Assembly: GCA_027257055.1 (NCBI GenBank)
Contig: JAPVLO010000619.1
Span: forward strand, 62,001 to 126,000
DNA from: Cephalopachus bancanus
Lineage: Eukaryota; Chordata; Mammalia; Primates; Tarsiidae
Length of the DNA: 64,000 nucleotides
Direction of reading: 5' to 3'
Shown: one piece after another, positions 11,420-23,901 of the stretch
Layout of the letters: each line of letters begins with the position of its first letter
Numbering within the stretch: position 1 is the first letter of the stretch
Notes under the pieces: model-generated
Told to the model about the DNA's origin: nothing
Database searches by the model: none
The model's input: only the letters and a program-made list of their open reading frames with translations
Made by a program: the position numbers and the translations under genes

Positions 11420-11690
11420 TTGGCCAGGCATGATGGCTCCCCTGTGTAATGTCAGCACTTTGGGAGGCCAAAGTGAGAGGATTGCTTGGGCCCAGGAGTT
11501 AGAGACCAGCCTAGGCAACTGAGCAAGAACTCGTGTCTACAAAAAATAAAAAATAAAATTATTTTTATTTAGACAACATGCCTGTACTCCCAGCTGCTAC
11601 TTGGGAGGCTGCAAAGATCAAGGCTGCAGTGGGCTGTGATCATGCCACTGCACTCCAGCCAGAGTGAGTCTCCAACTCAATATGTATGGA
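11420..11690 (+). mobile_element. Alu element, old (AluJ-like)
   Basis: GGCCAGGCATGATGGCTC at the 5' end and CCACTGCACTCCAGCC near the 3' end. It is diverged and carries a short A/T-rich middle linker. It splits the old L1M fragment. Confidence 0.85.
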
Positions 11691-11739
11691 TATATGTGTC
11701 TGTATATTACTATATATTTATTATGTATTTCATGTTTAT

Positions 11740-12585
11740 TTGAAATATGTGCACATTATGAAATGACTAAATTAAACAAATTAGCCTATGAATTAATTCA
11801 CATATATTTTTTGTCATGAGAACGACTAAACATTGTTTGCAATTTTTAGGAATATAATGCATTGTTACTAACTTTTGCATTATTTTACACAATAGAAGAA
11901 CACACATAGCCTTAAATAAATAATTTAGAAAAACCAAAAGGCTGAAAATTAACAAGATGAGTACCTAATTAAATAGTTATAAAAGTAGCAACAAAATAAT
12001 CCCCACAGTGATAGAAATATGGAAATAATAAAGAATAGGGTAAAAGTTACTGAAACATAAAATAAGATGAAAAGGGATATATAAAGCAGAAAAACAAGTT
12101 CTTATAAATGACTAATAAAATTAACATGTTTCTGATAAACTGGTTTAAAAAATGTAAGAGTCAGCACACACACACACAAAAACTGTATGGGGAATGACAG
12201 TGGGGACATGACCTCCAGAAGAGCAAAGTTTAGATAGAAATTAAGAGAACATTTATGAAAATACATATTGAAATAAATAAAATGAACAAGTGCCAAGAAA
12301 AATGCAATATATCAGAATTAACAACAAACAAACTCCTCAGAATTGTCTTAAACATATGAGTAACTGGTAATTTCAAAGGGAATTCTCATAATGAAAACAA
12401 CGGTTTCAGATAATTTTGAGGACAAGTTCTATCAAACATTCAAGCATCCTGTGCACACTCTTCAAGAGAAATGAGTAAACATGAGCATTTATTTATTTTA
12501 TGGGATTTATTATTGAATTTAGAAGACTGCAAATCATAGAATTAATCAGCAAAGATTTTTTTTAATTCATTTGTAAAATATCTTG
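11740..12585 (+). mobile_element. Old L1M fragment, continued
   Basis: Continues L1M ORF2-like sequence right of the Alu, for example AATTAACAAGATGAGTACCTAATTAA and TTTTGAGGACAAGTTCTATCAAACATTCAA. There is no open frame. Confidence 0.45.
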
Positions 12586-12606
12586 TTTAGGTAACTGGGG
12601 TTTATT

Positions 12607-12902
12607 TTTTTATTTTATTTTATTTTTTTTGAGTTGGAATCTCACTCTCTTGCCCAGACTGGAGTGCAGTGGCCGCTCCCAGCCACTGCAGCCTCGACCG
12701 CTGGGCTCCGGCGATCCTTCCGCCTCAGCCTTCTGAGTAGCCAGAATTACAGGCATGCGCTACTATGCCCAGCTGATTTTTTGATTTATTGTAGAGATTA
12801 GGTCTCGCTGCCCAGGCGGGTCTCGAATCTGCGGGCTCAGGCAATCCACTCACCTCAGCCTCCCAAAGGCGCAGGATTACAGGCTGAGCCACCGAGCCCA
12901 GC
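12607..12902 (-). mobile_element. Young Alu with perfect 15-bp target-site duplication
   Basis: Reverse-strand Alu with the local signature. TAACTGGGGTTTATT occurs at 12592-12606 and again at 12903-12917, identical in both copies. Confidence 0.95.
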
Positions 12903-12969
12903 TAACTGGGGTTTATTATAAGCTGGATGATTCTGTTGTCATGATTGAACTTATATCAGGTAACAAAGG

Positions 12970-13245
12970 AGCAACAGTCAGGTGCAGTAGCCCAAACCTG
13001 TAATCCCAGCACATTGGTAGGCTGAGACAGGAGGAACATCGGAAAGCAGGAGGCTGAGAACAGCCTAGGCAACAAAGTGAGATTCTATCTCTACAAAAAT
13101 ATAAAAATTAGCTGGGCGTGGTGACAGGCACCTGTAGTCCTAATTACCTGGGAGGCTGAGTCCAGGAGTAGGAGGCTGCAGTAAGTGATGATCATGTCAC
13201 AGTACTCTAGTCTGGGTGACAGGGTGAGACACTGTCTCCAAAAAA
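12970..13245 (+). mobile_element. Alu element, old (AluJ-like)
   Basis: From GGTGCAGTAGCCCAAACCTG to GGGTGACAGGGTGAGACACTGTCTC. It carries the standard Alu ending (CTGTCTC) rather than the young local CCAACTC. Confidence 0.88.
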
Positions 13246-13249
13246 AGGG

Positions 13250-13885
13250 CAACAAAATTCCATTTTAAATCTCTTATTCACCCATACTACTAATATAATA
13301 TATCCCCTGTGCTAGGTCTTGAACTTTCCAGCAATCTGGGAGAGTTTGGTGTTGCAGACATCCATAAGCAGAGAGTTCAGTGTCAGCAAAGACCATAAAT
13401 ATTTGCCCAGTAATACAAATGGAGAGGGCTTCTTGTCTTACCCATCTCCATTCAAATTTGTCCCACATTTTCCATGTAAATAATCTTATAGATTAAGATT
13501 GAGTCAGCGCAGTCCCTCCTCTTCCAGCTTTCCAAAGATGATCTGAATGTGGGAATGCAATTGTTGCAGCAGCATTTAAGAACAATGTATATAATTAGCA
13601 TAAAATGTAACTTCAGCCCTTTTCTCTCCCAGCTCTGCATATTGCCCAAGTTTGTATCTGGTGAAAATCTGCCCATTAGTTCATGGTGTCTGAAAACCCT
13701 TCTCATGAATTATCACTGTGCCTTCCTGATGCTTGTTGGGGTCCCTGGGGTTCTCCTTTCTTTTGTGATCTCTGCCCTAGATGCCTATGAATCACAATTT
13801 CAGAGATCTTGTTGATTTGTCTATTTTCTTCCATCTCCAAATTAATCTTTTTACTCCAATAGAAACATCACTTCCTGCCACAGTC
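13250..13885. other. Unassigned stretch
   Basis: No coding gene and no repeat I can name. The open frames here are short and unlike any family I recognise. Confidence 0.4.
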
Positions 13886-14056
13886 TCCCAAGTTTTTAGG
13901 ACTGGGGGTGTGTGCCACACACCTTGTTATTATTATTTTTTTAGAGATGGGATCTCACTGTGCTGCCCAGGCCGCTTTTGAATCCCTGTCTTAAAGTGAC
14001 CTTCCCAACTCATCAGAGGAGTTGGGACTCCTGGTATGCACCACCACACCAGTCTT
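13886..14056 (-). mobile_element. Alu-monomer fragment
   Basis: Reverse-strand remnants of an Alu: AGTCTCCCAAGTTTTTAGGA, then GAGATGGGATCTCACTGTGCTGCCCAGG. Both ends are degenerate. Confidence 0.6.
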
Positions 14057-14244
14057 AGTTTAGTTTCCTATCATTTCTCCTTAATTAGAAAACCCAAACT
14101 CATGATCACAGATCATTGAGAATTGCCATAGGTGCTAGCTTTCTTTTAGATAATCCTAGTTATTATTTGGGTTGATTTGGACCCCATGTTCTCAAACAAT
14201 GTCCCCTATGCCATAGAGAGGCAAAGCAAAGTCCATTCTCTCCT

Positions 14245-14530
14245 CTGTATTAGTTTTCTGTTGTCACATAACTTAGAACTGCAATCAGATTTTCTCCCTC
14301 CCATGAACTATACTCTGAGGTCTTTCTGGAGACACTCTGAACACTAAAGCATAAGCCCATGAGGAAGACCTGACTGGGTTTCTTATGGGTCACTATGAAG
14401 CAGTAGCCAGGACAATCACATCTCTTCTGGCCATGACACTTATTCTTTGCTCTGAGTATTCCCTTCCCAAAAGAGCATCAGCACTTAATCTATGCCCTAG
14501 GCTCTGTTTTCTAGAAAATCTGAGCTAAGG
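14245..14530. repeat. Possible old MaLR-type LTR fragment
   Basis: The phrase TGTATTAGTTTTCTGTTGTCACATAAC resembles the start of MLT1-type LTRs. The remainder is too diverged to place. Confidence 0.3.
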
Positions 14531-14644
14531 AAAGAGCTTCCAATATAAATTTTAAAACAATATTGAGAAACAATATTTGACCAAGACATTTGCAGTCTTA
14601 AAACCATACTTTAATGGCATTACCAGTATAATTTCTATAATTCA

Positions 14645-14915
14645 TGTAAGGGACACAGTGGCACATGCTTATAATTTCAGCACTTTAAGAGGTCAAGTCA
14701 GGAGGATTGCTTGAGTCCAGGGGTTTGAGACCTACATGGAAAACATAACAAGATCTCCTCTCTACAAAATATATTTTAAAAAGATGGATGTGGTGTCATG
14801 CACCTGTAGTCCCAGCTATTCAGGATGCTGAGATGGAGCGATCACCTAAGCCCAGAGGTTGAGGCTGCTGTGGGCTATAATCATTGTGATCATGCCACTG
14901 TACTACAGAATTTTA
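14645..14915 (+). mobile_element. Alu element, old
   Basis: Diverged Alu: TTATAATTTCAGCACTTTAAGAGG, TGCACCTGTAGTCCCAGC, GATCATGCCACTGTACTAC. Confidence 0.85.
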
Positions 14916-15338
14916 TTAAACAAGTAAAAACATGGATGGTCTTCATAAGAGCCAGGTTTCTTGCCATTGGAGTGGGAGTTTGTTGATAAACAAGTGGCAG
15001 CATCTGGGACAATCCATGTAGTGTTGGATCAGAGTTGGAGACAACACTAAGAATTTTTACTTGGCTTAATATAGATACACAAATCACATGGAGAAATATA
15101 GATATGTATATATACACAGGTTGCTATACCCACGTATATTTCCTCGCTTTTTTAGTTCAGTAGGCCTAGAAGCAATGATAGCCCAGTAGCAGGGAGTACA
15201 TCCAGCACCCAGATTTTGGTTTCTAACATCATTATAAAATAAAAGGAACCAGGACTCTTGGGAGAAATGGCTGATTATAGGATTAAGGCAGGAAATATAC
15301 AAGATGAGGCCAGAGCATCTTCTAGTTTCATGGAATTG

Positions 15339-15340
<2 letters not shown>

Positions 15341-15380
<40 letters not shown>
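15341..15380. repeat. (CA)n microsatellite
   Basis: About 19 uninterrupted CA units. Confidence 0.98.
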
Positions 15381-15382
<2 letters not shown>

Positions 15383-15419
15383 GCAAAGATGAGAGTATGT
15401 TAAAGTGATTCAAGTGTCA

Positions 15420-16815
15420 ATAGAAAGAGTTCCCAGTGGTCAAAATTGGAACACTGTTAGCAATAAAGTAAAGAAGCATTGAATTGTAGCTCAAAGGATA
15501 AAATTAATATCTGTGAATGTATACTGTTATAAATTAATGATTTTATAAATAAATGAGATCCAGAGACACATCATTGTGAAATACGCAACTACTTACCATT
15601 AAGGAATTGGAACATAACCTACTTCTTAAGTGTGGGCTGTGCATAGTGACTTCCTTTGCAAGAATACAGTATCTAAAATAGAGAACAATAGTAACTTTAG
15701 TAACAGTAGGGAAACTTGAGAAACACTACCTCTGCCAGATGATGATCAAGTTCAGCATCAACAGTGGTAAGTCATTTTGATGGTATGTGTCCTTGATATG
15801 ATAAAAATGGCACTTTTCACCTGAGTTCTTCCTCCCCAGAAACCCCACACTACAGTCTAATCATAAGGAAAATTTGAGACTAATCTCAATTGAGAGATAA
15901 CTTTTATACTCTCTGACCAGTCCACCTAAAAACTGTCAAGGTTACCAAAACCAAGCAATGTCTGGGGAATTGCCACAATCAAGAGAAGTACAAGGAAACT
16001 TGATTATTATGTCATGTGGAATTGTTGATGAGCTTTAGGAATAGAAAAATAACTTTAGATAAAAACTGAAGGAAATCTGATGATACTGTATCATCAGATA
16101 CAGGACTTCGTTGATGATACTGTATCAATACCAGCTCATGCCTTGTAAGAAACGTGCCTTCTGATGCAAGATCTCAATATCAAGGGAAAGGAGAGCTCTG
16201 CCAGGGTATGGAGAACTCTCTTTGCTACCATAATTATGTTTCCATAAATTTAACCTGCTCTGAAATTCCTTTAACATAAACATGTATGGCTGAAACTTGA
16301 TCATATTCATAACTGTCACAATTTCCTTGAACATTAAACCCTTGACTCTGCTGTTCTCTCTGAATAAAGTACAGTGTGTTGGGCATTCAGGTCCATTCTC
16401 TGTTACTTGAATACCATTCTTGGGACATACATTCTAATGCCTCATCAGTACTGATGTCAGCATATGTTTTCAGACTGAGATTATGACTTAGAGAACTTGG
16501 GGCAACCAAGTGAATTACCAGCGTGGATTTTCAGGGAGCAGGAGTGCAAAGTCACCCAGCATTTCTTACAAATTATATCACACCACACTAAGAGCCTATT
16601 GGTACCCTTATACTCCTCACTGATTTCCTCCTCCTGTAAAGCAGAGCAGAGTATAACTGCCTTTCTACCTTGTAGGCCATTATTTTTATCTTCTACAATA
16701 AAATCATTGGTGAAAGAATGTCTGTAAATAGCTTTTACTGTCTTGCCTCTGAATATGAGTCTTATCCTTTCCATTGCAAGTTTTGCTCTGCAATACCCTG
16801 ATATGTACCCACTGT
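15420..16815. other. Unassigned stretch with a small duplicated palindrome
   Basis: No gene or named repeat seen. A 16-base sequence around TGATGATACTGTATCA occurs at 16078-16093 and 16112-16127, and the first copy extends to a 19-base palindrome. Confidence 0.5.
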
Positions 16816-16817
16816 CT

Positions 16818-17078
16818 TTGAGTTTGGATTTCACTCACCCAGGTTGGAGGACAGTGGCACCATCATGGTTCATCACTGCCTCAAACTTCTGGGCTCAGGT
16901 GATCTTTCCACCTCATCTCCCTGAGCAGCTGGGACTATGGGCATGCACGATCCAGTCCAACTAGCCTTTTTATTTTTTATAGAGATGAGGTCTCACTATG
17001 TTGTCCTAGGGTCAAGTAACTCTCCCACCTCAGCCTCCCACAGTGCTGGGACTCGAGGTGTGAGCCACTGTACTCAAT
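16818..17078 (-). mobile_element. Alu element, old
   Basis: Reverse-strand Alu: CACCCAGGTTGGAGGACAGTGG at left, CAGCCTCCCACAGTGCTGGGACTCGAGG at right. Confidence 0.88.
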
Positions 17079-17079
17079 T

Positions 17080-18268
17080 AGCATACACCTACCCTTAATA
17101 CGACTCATAAGAATGAACGATAGTCATTGTTTTGGACTAGCAACATGTTTCATTGCTTTCATATTGTAGAACATTATTTTTTGTTTGTTTTGGAATAGAA
17201 AAGAGTATTGCCTACTCACAGTGGTCACTCTTCTGTGTTTAAATATTACATACAGGATTCAGTAATATTATGCATTATTTGACAATATTTTGAAGTAGGC
17301 AGGACACTGGGAACCAAAGAATAGATTGATAAACGAATAACATTCCATTTCAAGGATTCATTATATTTCCTTTTACTCTTTTCATATTTGGTTTCTTATG
17401 GAAAAATCAGTATACAGACAGATTTACTTGTCCCAGTATGAATAAACTCATGCACTATATTTGCTTCAAATTCCTGTTCACTTTTTGGGTTTCTAGTGTT
17501 GTTCTCAATTATGGTGTTTATAGTACTGCTTTCTTGGCTACACGTACACTTCAAAGAATCACTTTTTATCAACTGTTTCATTTTTTTGATTTGAACATAA
17601 AACATGACAAACAGTAATTTCAGAGAATGCATGCTCAACACATATAAACACTATTAGATAGCATGAAAATAGGTTCTCTGAGATAAATTATACCACCATA
17701 ATTGAATGTAAACTGAAGAAAACTTATCAAAGTCATTCTTGCAACATTTATAGCTTCAAGGATGTAATGATTATTATGCATGAAATGGTATTCAAAGGAA
17801 AATTATTTTTCATGTCATAAGTACATCTCACATCTTAAAATGTTTGTGTAACAGTTTGTTAGGTTTTGCTTGAGACTTTAAAGCATGGTAAGTTTCAGAT
17901 ATCAAAGTTCTGAAACATGACATAGAAACTTCAAGGTAGGTACCCAAGAATCAGTAGGATCTTCTGGAATAATTGGAAGGTTCTGTGTCTGTACTGTCAG
18001 TAGAACCTTGTGGAATGAGGGGAATGTTCTGTGTATGTACTGTTCAGTGCAGCAGCCACATGTGTCCATGGGGCACTTGCGATAAGGCTGGTATGGCTGA
18101 ATTTTTTATTAGCTTAAATTTATTTAGTAGTTATTAATTTAAATTTGCATAGTGCAGTAAAGCGAAATAATAGGTGGGCCTTTTTAAAACTTAATTTTAA
18201 TTCATCCATGCATTTCAGCAATACATGCAATGACTGTATCTTTATTTTGTTCCATGGTATAAGGAAAT
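17080..18268. other. Unassigned stretch with one old interspersed-repeat fragment
   Basis: No gene seen. About 17970-18150 has the phrase family CTGTACTGTTCAGTGCAGCAGCCACATGTG followed by AATTTAAATTTATTTAGT-like sequence. I associate this with an ancient mammalian repeat but cannot name the family. Confidence 0.35.
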
Positions 18269-18269
18269 T

Positions 18270-21200
18270 TAACCTTTTTGTTTATAATTTTTCTTAATTT
18301 TAAGGATGTAGTATTCAATTCATTATTAGGTCATTGTACAGGTAAAGTCTGGGTCTTCCTTTAGTCCCTACTTCACCTGGTTTGATATCAGATACACTCA
18401 TTTAATTTATGTGCCCACCCCACAGCAGTTTCTAGCTACTATGAATCTCTTTCTTTTAATATTATGGTAAATATTCAGGTTCCACTTATGAGTGAAAACA
18501 TGTTGTACTCTGTTCTTTGTTTCTGTGATAGATCACTGAGTATGATACACTCTAAATCCATCCATATTGCTACAAAGTCCATATATTTGTCCTTTTATAT
18601 GGCTGTGAATATTCCATCATGTATATGTACCACATTTATTTTATCCAGTTCAGTTGCAATGGGCAGCACAGTTGGTTCCATGTTTTTGCTATTGTGAATA
18701 GTGCTGCAATAAACATGAATTGTGTAGGTATCTTTTTGGAGAATGATTTGAGTTCCTCTAGGTATAGTTCCAGGAGAGGGATTACTGGGTCGTATGGAAG
18801 GCCAGTGCCTAGTTCTTTTAGATATTGCCTCTCTGTTTCCCATAGAGGTTGAACTAGTCTGCATTCCCTTCAGCAGTATAGAAGTGTTCCTTTTTCTCCA
18901 CATCCTGGCCAGCATCTGTTGTTGTTTGCTTTATTCAAGATGGCCATTCTTATTGGGGTTCAGTTATATCTCAATGTAGTTTTAATTAGTATTTATCTGA
19001 TGATTAGTGAGGATGAGTACTTTTTCAGGTTGTGTTGACTGCCTGGATGTCTTCTCTTGAGGAATGCACATTTATTTCTTTCACTCAGTTACTAATGGGA
19101 CTTTTTTTATCCTTTTGGTATGTTTGGATTCCTTGTAGATCCTGGATGTTACGCCTTTGTCAGATATACAGTTGGCAAAATTTTTTCCCATTCTGTGGGT
19201 TGTCTCCCTGCTCTCCTGATCTTTTCTTTTGCTTTGCAGTTAAATGAAGTCTCACCTGTCTGTCTTATCTCTAATGGCATGGCCATCCGGGGCTTTGATC
19301 AGGAATTGGTTGACTATTCCAATTCCCATTAGGATATCACCTGTGTTTTCTAAGATCCTTTTATTTGATTTTATACTATTTAATAATTTTTAACATCACA
19401 TGCTTCAACTAATATAAAAAACAACAGAAGCATTCATAACTCTACTTTACAAATGTAGAACTGAGGATTCAATGTTATGATTGACTTTTGTACTTTATAG
19501 AAATAAAAGTTAGTTAAATTAGAATTTGAAGAGGAGTTCCAACTACAAAAACAGTGCTTTTTCTAGTCGACCTCCTTGTATAGAAATACACGGCAAAAGT
19601 GAGGGGTGGGGGGTTGAAAGTAGGTAAGGAGGTTTTTGGTATTGGATGTTTCTGGAAAATATTTGACTTCTTAGAGATTTGCTTCCTCTTAATATTCATA
19701 TATACTCTAGACTTTTCATTAGTATTATGATACTTGAACAGAGTATTCCCTCTGCTTCCCTTTATTTTGTTTCTAAATGCCATGGATTTTGTCACTAGCC
19801 TCTTGTTTCTTTCATTTCCATCATCCATTCCCAATCTTCCTTTTGTACCATGAACTTCAGTGGTCTAGACAGAGCATATGTGCAGGGTGAACCTTCATGG
19901 GTGTAGGAAAATATACACTGGCAGTGTGGATGTTAGCAAGTGTTTGCTTGACATTCTAAGTTTTTTATACCTTGAGATCTTAGATTTGATTTTTGTGCAT
20001 GGTAATAGGTAGAGGTCCTGTTTCAATCTTCTGCATGTGGTCAGCCAGTTTTACTGGCATCATTTACTGAATAAGCTCTCCTATCCCTAGTGGTTGTTGG
20101 TAGAGGTTTTGTTGAAGATGAGTTGGTTGAGAAATTGAGGTTTTGCTTCTGGAATCTCTATCCTGTTCTGTTGGCCCACATGCCTATTCTTGATTATGCT
20201 GTTTTGATTATTGTAGCCTTATAGTAAAGACTGAAATCTGGAAGTGTGATATCTCTTGCTTTGATTCGTTTGCTGAGGATTGTTTTGGCTATTAGTGATT
20301 GTTTATGTTTCCATATGAATTTTGATATTGTTGTTTTGGGTCTGAGAAGAATTATATTGGTAATTTAAAGGTATTGTGTTATATCTGTAGATTACCTTGG
20401 GTAGGATAGAATTTTAACAATGTGGATTCTTTCTATCCATGAGAATGGAATATTTTTTCATTTGTTTGTGTCTTCATTGATTTCTTTGAGCAGTATTTTA
20501 TAGTTTTCATCATAAAGTCCTTTCACATCTCTGGTCAGTAAGATGAAAAGGTATTTCATTTATTTAGTGGCTATTGTGAATGAGATTGTACATTTTATTT
20601 GGTTCTGTGCCTCTTTGTGTTGGTGCATAAGAATGTGAAAATCTTTTGCACATTTATTTTGTACCCTGCATCACTGCCAAAGTCATTTATCAGTGCAAGG
20701 AGGTTTGTTGACCAAATCTCTTAGATTTTCACATTCTAGGATTATGTATTTGCAAAGAGGGATAATTAAACATCATCTTTACCCATTTTGATACCCCTGA
20801 TTTTCTTCTATTGTATAATTACTCTGGCTAGGACTTTCAAAACTATGTTGAACAGAAGGGATGAGAGTGGGCAGCCTTGTCTTCTTCCAGTTTTCAGGAG
20901 AACTGCTTCCATTTTCTATCCATTTAGCACTATGATGGCTATGGGTTTATTGTAGATGATGCTTACCATTTTGAACTATGTTCCTTTTATGCTGGGGTAT
21001 TCAAGGGTTTTTATCAAGAAAGGATGCTGGATTTTATCAAAAGCTTTTTCTGCATCTAATGCTATAATCATGTGGGTCTTGTTTTTGCATCTGTTGATGT
21101 ACTGAATTACATTTATGGTTTTAGGGTGTTGAACTAGCACTGCATTTCAGGGATGAAGCCTATTTGGTCATAGTAGATAATTTTTGAGATGTTTTGTTGG

Positions 21201-22140
21201 ATCTGATTTGCTAGAATCTTGGTGAGAATTTTTGCACCTATGTTCATAAGGGATGTTGGCCTGTAATTCACTTTTTTGTAGGATGTTTTCCCTGTTTAGG
21301 CATCAATGTGATGTTAGCTTTATGAACTGATTTGGGGAGATTTCCATCTTTCTCAATTTCCTGGAACACTTTCAGTATGATTGGTATCAGCTCCTCCTGG
21401 TATGTTATATCGAATTCTGCTTGGAATCCCACTGGTTCAGAACTTTTTTTGTAAATAGTTTTCTTATGACAGGGTCAATTTCCTGGGTTGTTGTCTATGC
21501 AATGTCTCAGTGTCTTCTTGTTTCCACCCTGGGAGGTTGTGTGATGTCAGAAAGCCCTCCATTTCTTTTAGGTTATTGAGTTTGTGTACATGGTAATCTC
21601 TGATCATCTTTTTTATTTTTTCATGTCATTTAATCTTTGGCATTTGTGATTGTGATTATTTGGGCTTATTCTCTCTTTTTCTTGGTCATTCAGGCCAGGG
21701 GTCAATCAATCTTTTATCCTTTCAAAGAACCAGCTTTTTGTTTCATTGATTGTTTTTCTTTGATATTTGTCTTTTTTGTCCCATATTTGAGCTTTTACTT
21801 TTGTGATTTGGATTCTTCTGCTGAAGTTAGGTTTGGGTGTCATCCCTGTCCAGCTACCTTAGGTGATTGGTTGAGATGTTACCTTGTTCTTTATTTTCTT
21901 GATGTGTTTTTTAGTGCTATAAATTCCCTTCTTAGTACTGATTTCATAGCATCTCAGAGATATTGCTAAGATGTTTCTTCACTTTCATTTGTTTCCAAGA
22001 ATCTTTTTATTTCTGTTGTGTTTTCTGTGTTGACCCAGGAGTTGTTAAGCATTGTGCTGTATATTGTCCATATCTTTGTGTATTTAGGTGGAATTTTGTT
22101 GGTCGTGGCATTTATTTTTATTCCTTTACCCACAGCAGGA
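18270..22140 (-). mobile_element. Reverse-strand L1, 5' truncated, interrupted
   Basis: Reverse complement of L1 3' UTR (18270-18470) and ORF2 running back into the reverse transcriptase and the region 5' of it (22140). Minus-strand phrases such as HNSKNMEPT at 18595-18915 mark the C-terminus. At about 20600-21450 the plus strand reads as the complement of the RT core. ORF2 has many stops and frameshifts. A 600-bp unrelated block splits it at 19374-19974. Confidence 0.9.
19374..19974. other. Unclassified 600-bp insertion inside L1
   Basis: L1 sequence stops and resumes across this block. It is flanked by imperfect direct repeats: AGATCCTTTTATTTGATTTT at 19353-19372 and AGATCTTAGATTTGATTTTT at 19975-19994. 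It contains a 106-codon minus-strand frame (19834-19514) unlike any protein I know. It may be a retroposed copy of an unknown transcript. Confidence 0.5.
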
Positions 22141-22144
22141 ATAT

Positions 22145-22785
22145 AGACAGGTTGTGAGAGAAAGAATTGGAAAGATCTATAATGTGGATTCCCTACCTCT
22201 TTGAATTCCTTCCAAATAATAGATATGGTGGGTAGATGACCCTCACTCTAGCCTAATAGAATAAGCTCTCTCAGATATCTTAAGGAAGAGAAAGGGGCTG
22301 GCTACCTGCTGGCATACAAATGCAAGTAAAAGTATGAGCCACCATGCCCAGCCTACATTACATTTAGTTTTCATATTTCCTTAGGATCTTGGCAGTGACA
22401 TTTTTTTCAGTGTCTTTGTTTTTGATGGCCTTGATGACTTTGAGAAATACTAGTCGTGTAGTGTCTAGAATGACTTTCAATTGTGATGTGCTTGATGTTT
22501 CCCTCATAATTAGTATGTTTTAATTTTAGGTTTTATTTTTCCATACATTAATTCACTTTCATTGTGTTTAATACAAGTATTAGTGTGAAACATATTAGAA
22601 AAAAGTCAAACTGATCTGTATCAGAGATAGTTTGAGAAGCACTATTCTAAACCACAGTTATTCGGCCTTAATATTTTAAATTATCAAACAATTCTCTCAA
22701 TGAAATCATTGGTTTATTTTGAATATAGTTCCATCTTCTGAATCAAAGTACTTGGCATGAGATTTCAAAATTTGAGTCTTTAAGA
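22145..22785. other. Unassigned stretch with small repeat scraps
   Basis: GAGCCACCATGCCCAGCC at 22338-22355 is an Alu end scrap. GTTTGAGAAGCACTATTCTAA at about 22631 resembles the terminal end of MER5/Charlie hAT elements. Nothing coding. Confidence 0.4.
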
Positions 22786-22793
22786 AAAGGAGT

Positions 22794-23082
22794 GTCCAGG
22801 AATGGTGGCTCATGCCTACAATTCCAGCAATTTGGGAAGCTGAGGCAGGGGTATTCCCTGAGCCCCAGGGTTTGAGACCAACTTGGGCAACTTGGCAATA
22901 CCCTTTCTCTACAATAAATCAAAATATTAGCTAAGCATGTTGGCCTGCCTGTAGTTCCAGCTACATGAAAGACTGAGGAGGTAGGATCACCTGAGCCCAG
23001 CATGTCAAGGCTGTGGTCTCCATGTGTGAGACACTGCATTCCAGCCTGGATGACAAAGTGAAACATTGACTTAAAAAGAACC
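22794..23082 (+). mobile_element. Alu element
   Basis: Dimeric Alu with local-type CTACAATAAATCAAAATATTAGC linker. Moderately diverged. Confidence 0.9.
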
Positions 23083-23107
23083 CCCCAAACAGGTTTCTGC
23101 CAGAGTC

Positions 23108-23226
23108 TATTTTTTTTTTGTACAAATGGGCTTTCAATATGTTGCCCAGGCTGGTGCTCTCAAACTTCTGGCCTCAAGCGACCCTCCTGCCTCAGTCTGT
23201 CTAAGTGCTAAAATCAGACATCAGCC
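23108..23226 (-). mobile_element. Alu left-monomer fragment (FLAM-like)
   Basis: Reverse-strand single monomer: ATGTTGCCCAGGCTGGTGCTC and then CTTCTGGCCTCAAGCGACCCTC. Confidence 0.75.
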
Positions 23227-23449
23227 CTGATGCCAACTCTTTTTAAAAAAATTCTCTCCGAGTTGCCTTGGGGCCATTTTATTTCCTTGCTATCATGCTG
23301 ACTGCATTTGTCCTTAATAAGGAACTCTAAGCTTCAGATGCCTATCATGATTAATGTCTTTGTTTTGTTTCCTATTTCATTTAAACACCTCAAGAAAAGA
23401 CAAATTACATGTTCTCTGTGGGTCTAACTGGGTGGGATTTTTGCATCAG

Positions 23450-23608
23450 GGTCATGCGCTTGTTTATTTGCTCATGCACTAGCTCATTTAATCACAAATT
23501 CAGGTATGCACAGAGTGCCTACCACAGGACCATGCCAGTGCTAGGTATTAGAGATACAATAGTAAAAGCAGACAGGATATTTGATCTTAGAAAACTTTCA
23601 GTTTAATG
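23450..23608. repeat. L2-like ancient repeat fragment
   Basis: GAGTGCCTACCACAGGACCATGCCAGTGCTAGGTATTAGAGATACAATAG follows the well-known L2 pattern of a 'characteristic size and position' tract. Diverged. Confidence 0.55.
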
Positions 23609-23611
23609 GGA

Positions 23612-23815
23612 AGGGCTAGCCTAGGCAACATAGTGAGACCTCATTCTTGTAAAAACAATTTAAAAATTAACCAGGCAATGTGATGTGCACCAGTAGTCCC
23701 AGGAGGCTGAATCAGTAGGATTTTCCTGAGCCCAGGAGGTTGAGTGTGCAATGAGCTGTGATCATGCCACTGAACTCTAGTCTGGGCAAAAGATTGAGAG
23801 CCTGGCTCAAAAAAA
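23612..23815 (+). mobile_element. 5'-truncated old Alu
   Basis: Begins at GGGCTAGCCTAGGCAACATAG and ends with GATTGAGAGCCTGGCTC. Its A-rich tail has become the adjacent GGAA array. Confidence 0.85.
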
Positions 23816-23901
23816 GAAAGAAAGGAAGGAAGGAAGGAAGGAAGGAAGGAAGGAAGGAAGGAAGGAAGGAAGGAAGGAAGGAAGGAAGGAAGGAAGGAAG
23901 A
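23816..23901 (+). repeat. (GGAA)n microsatellite
   Basis: About 19 near-perfect GGAA units after an AAAG lead-in, at the tail of the upstream Alu. Confidence 0.97.
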
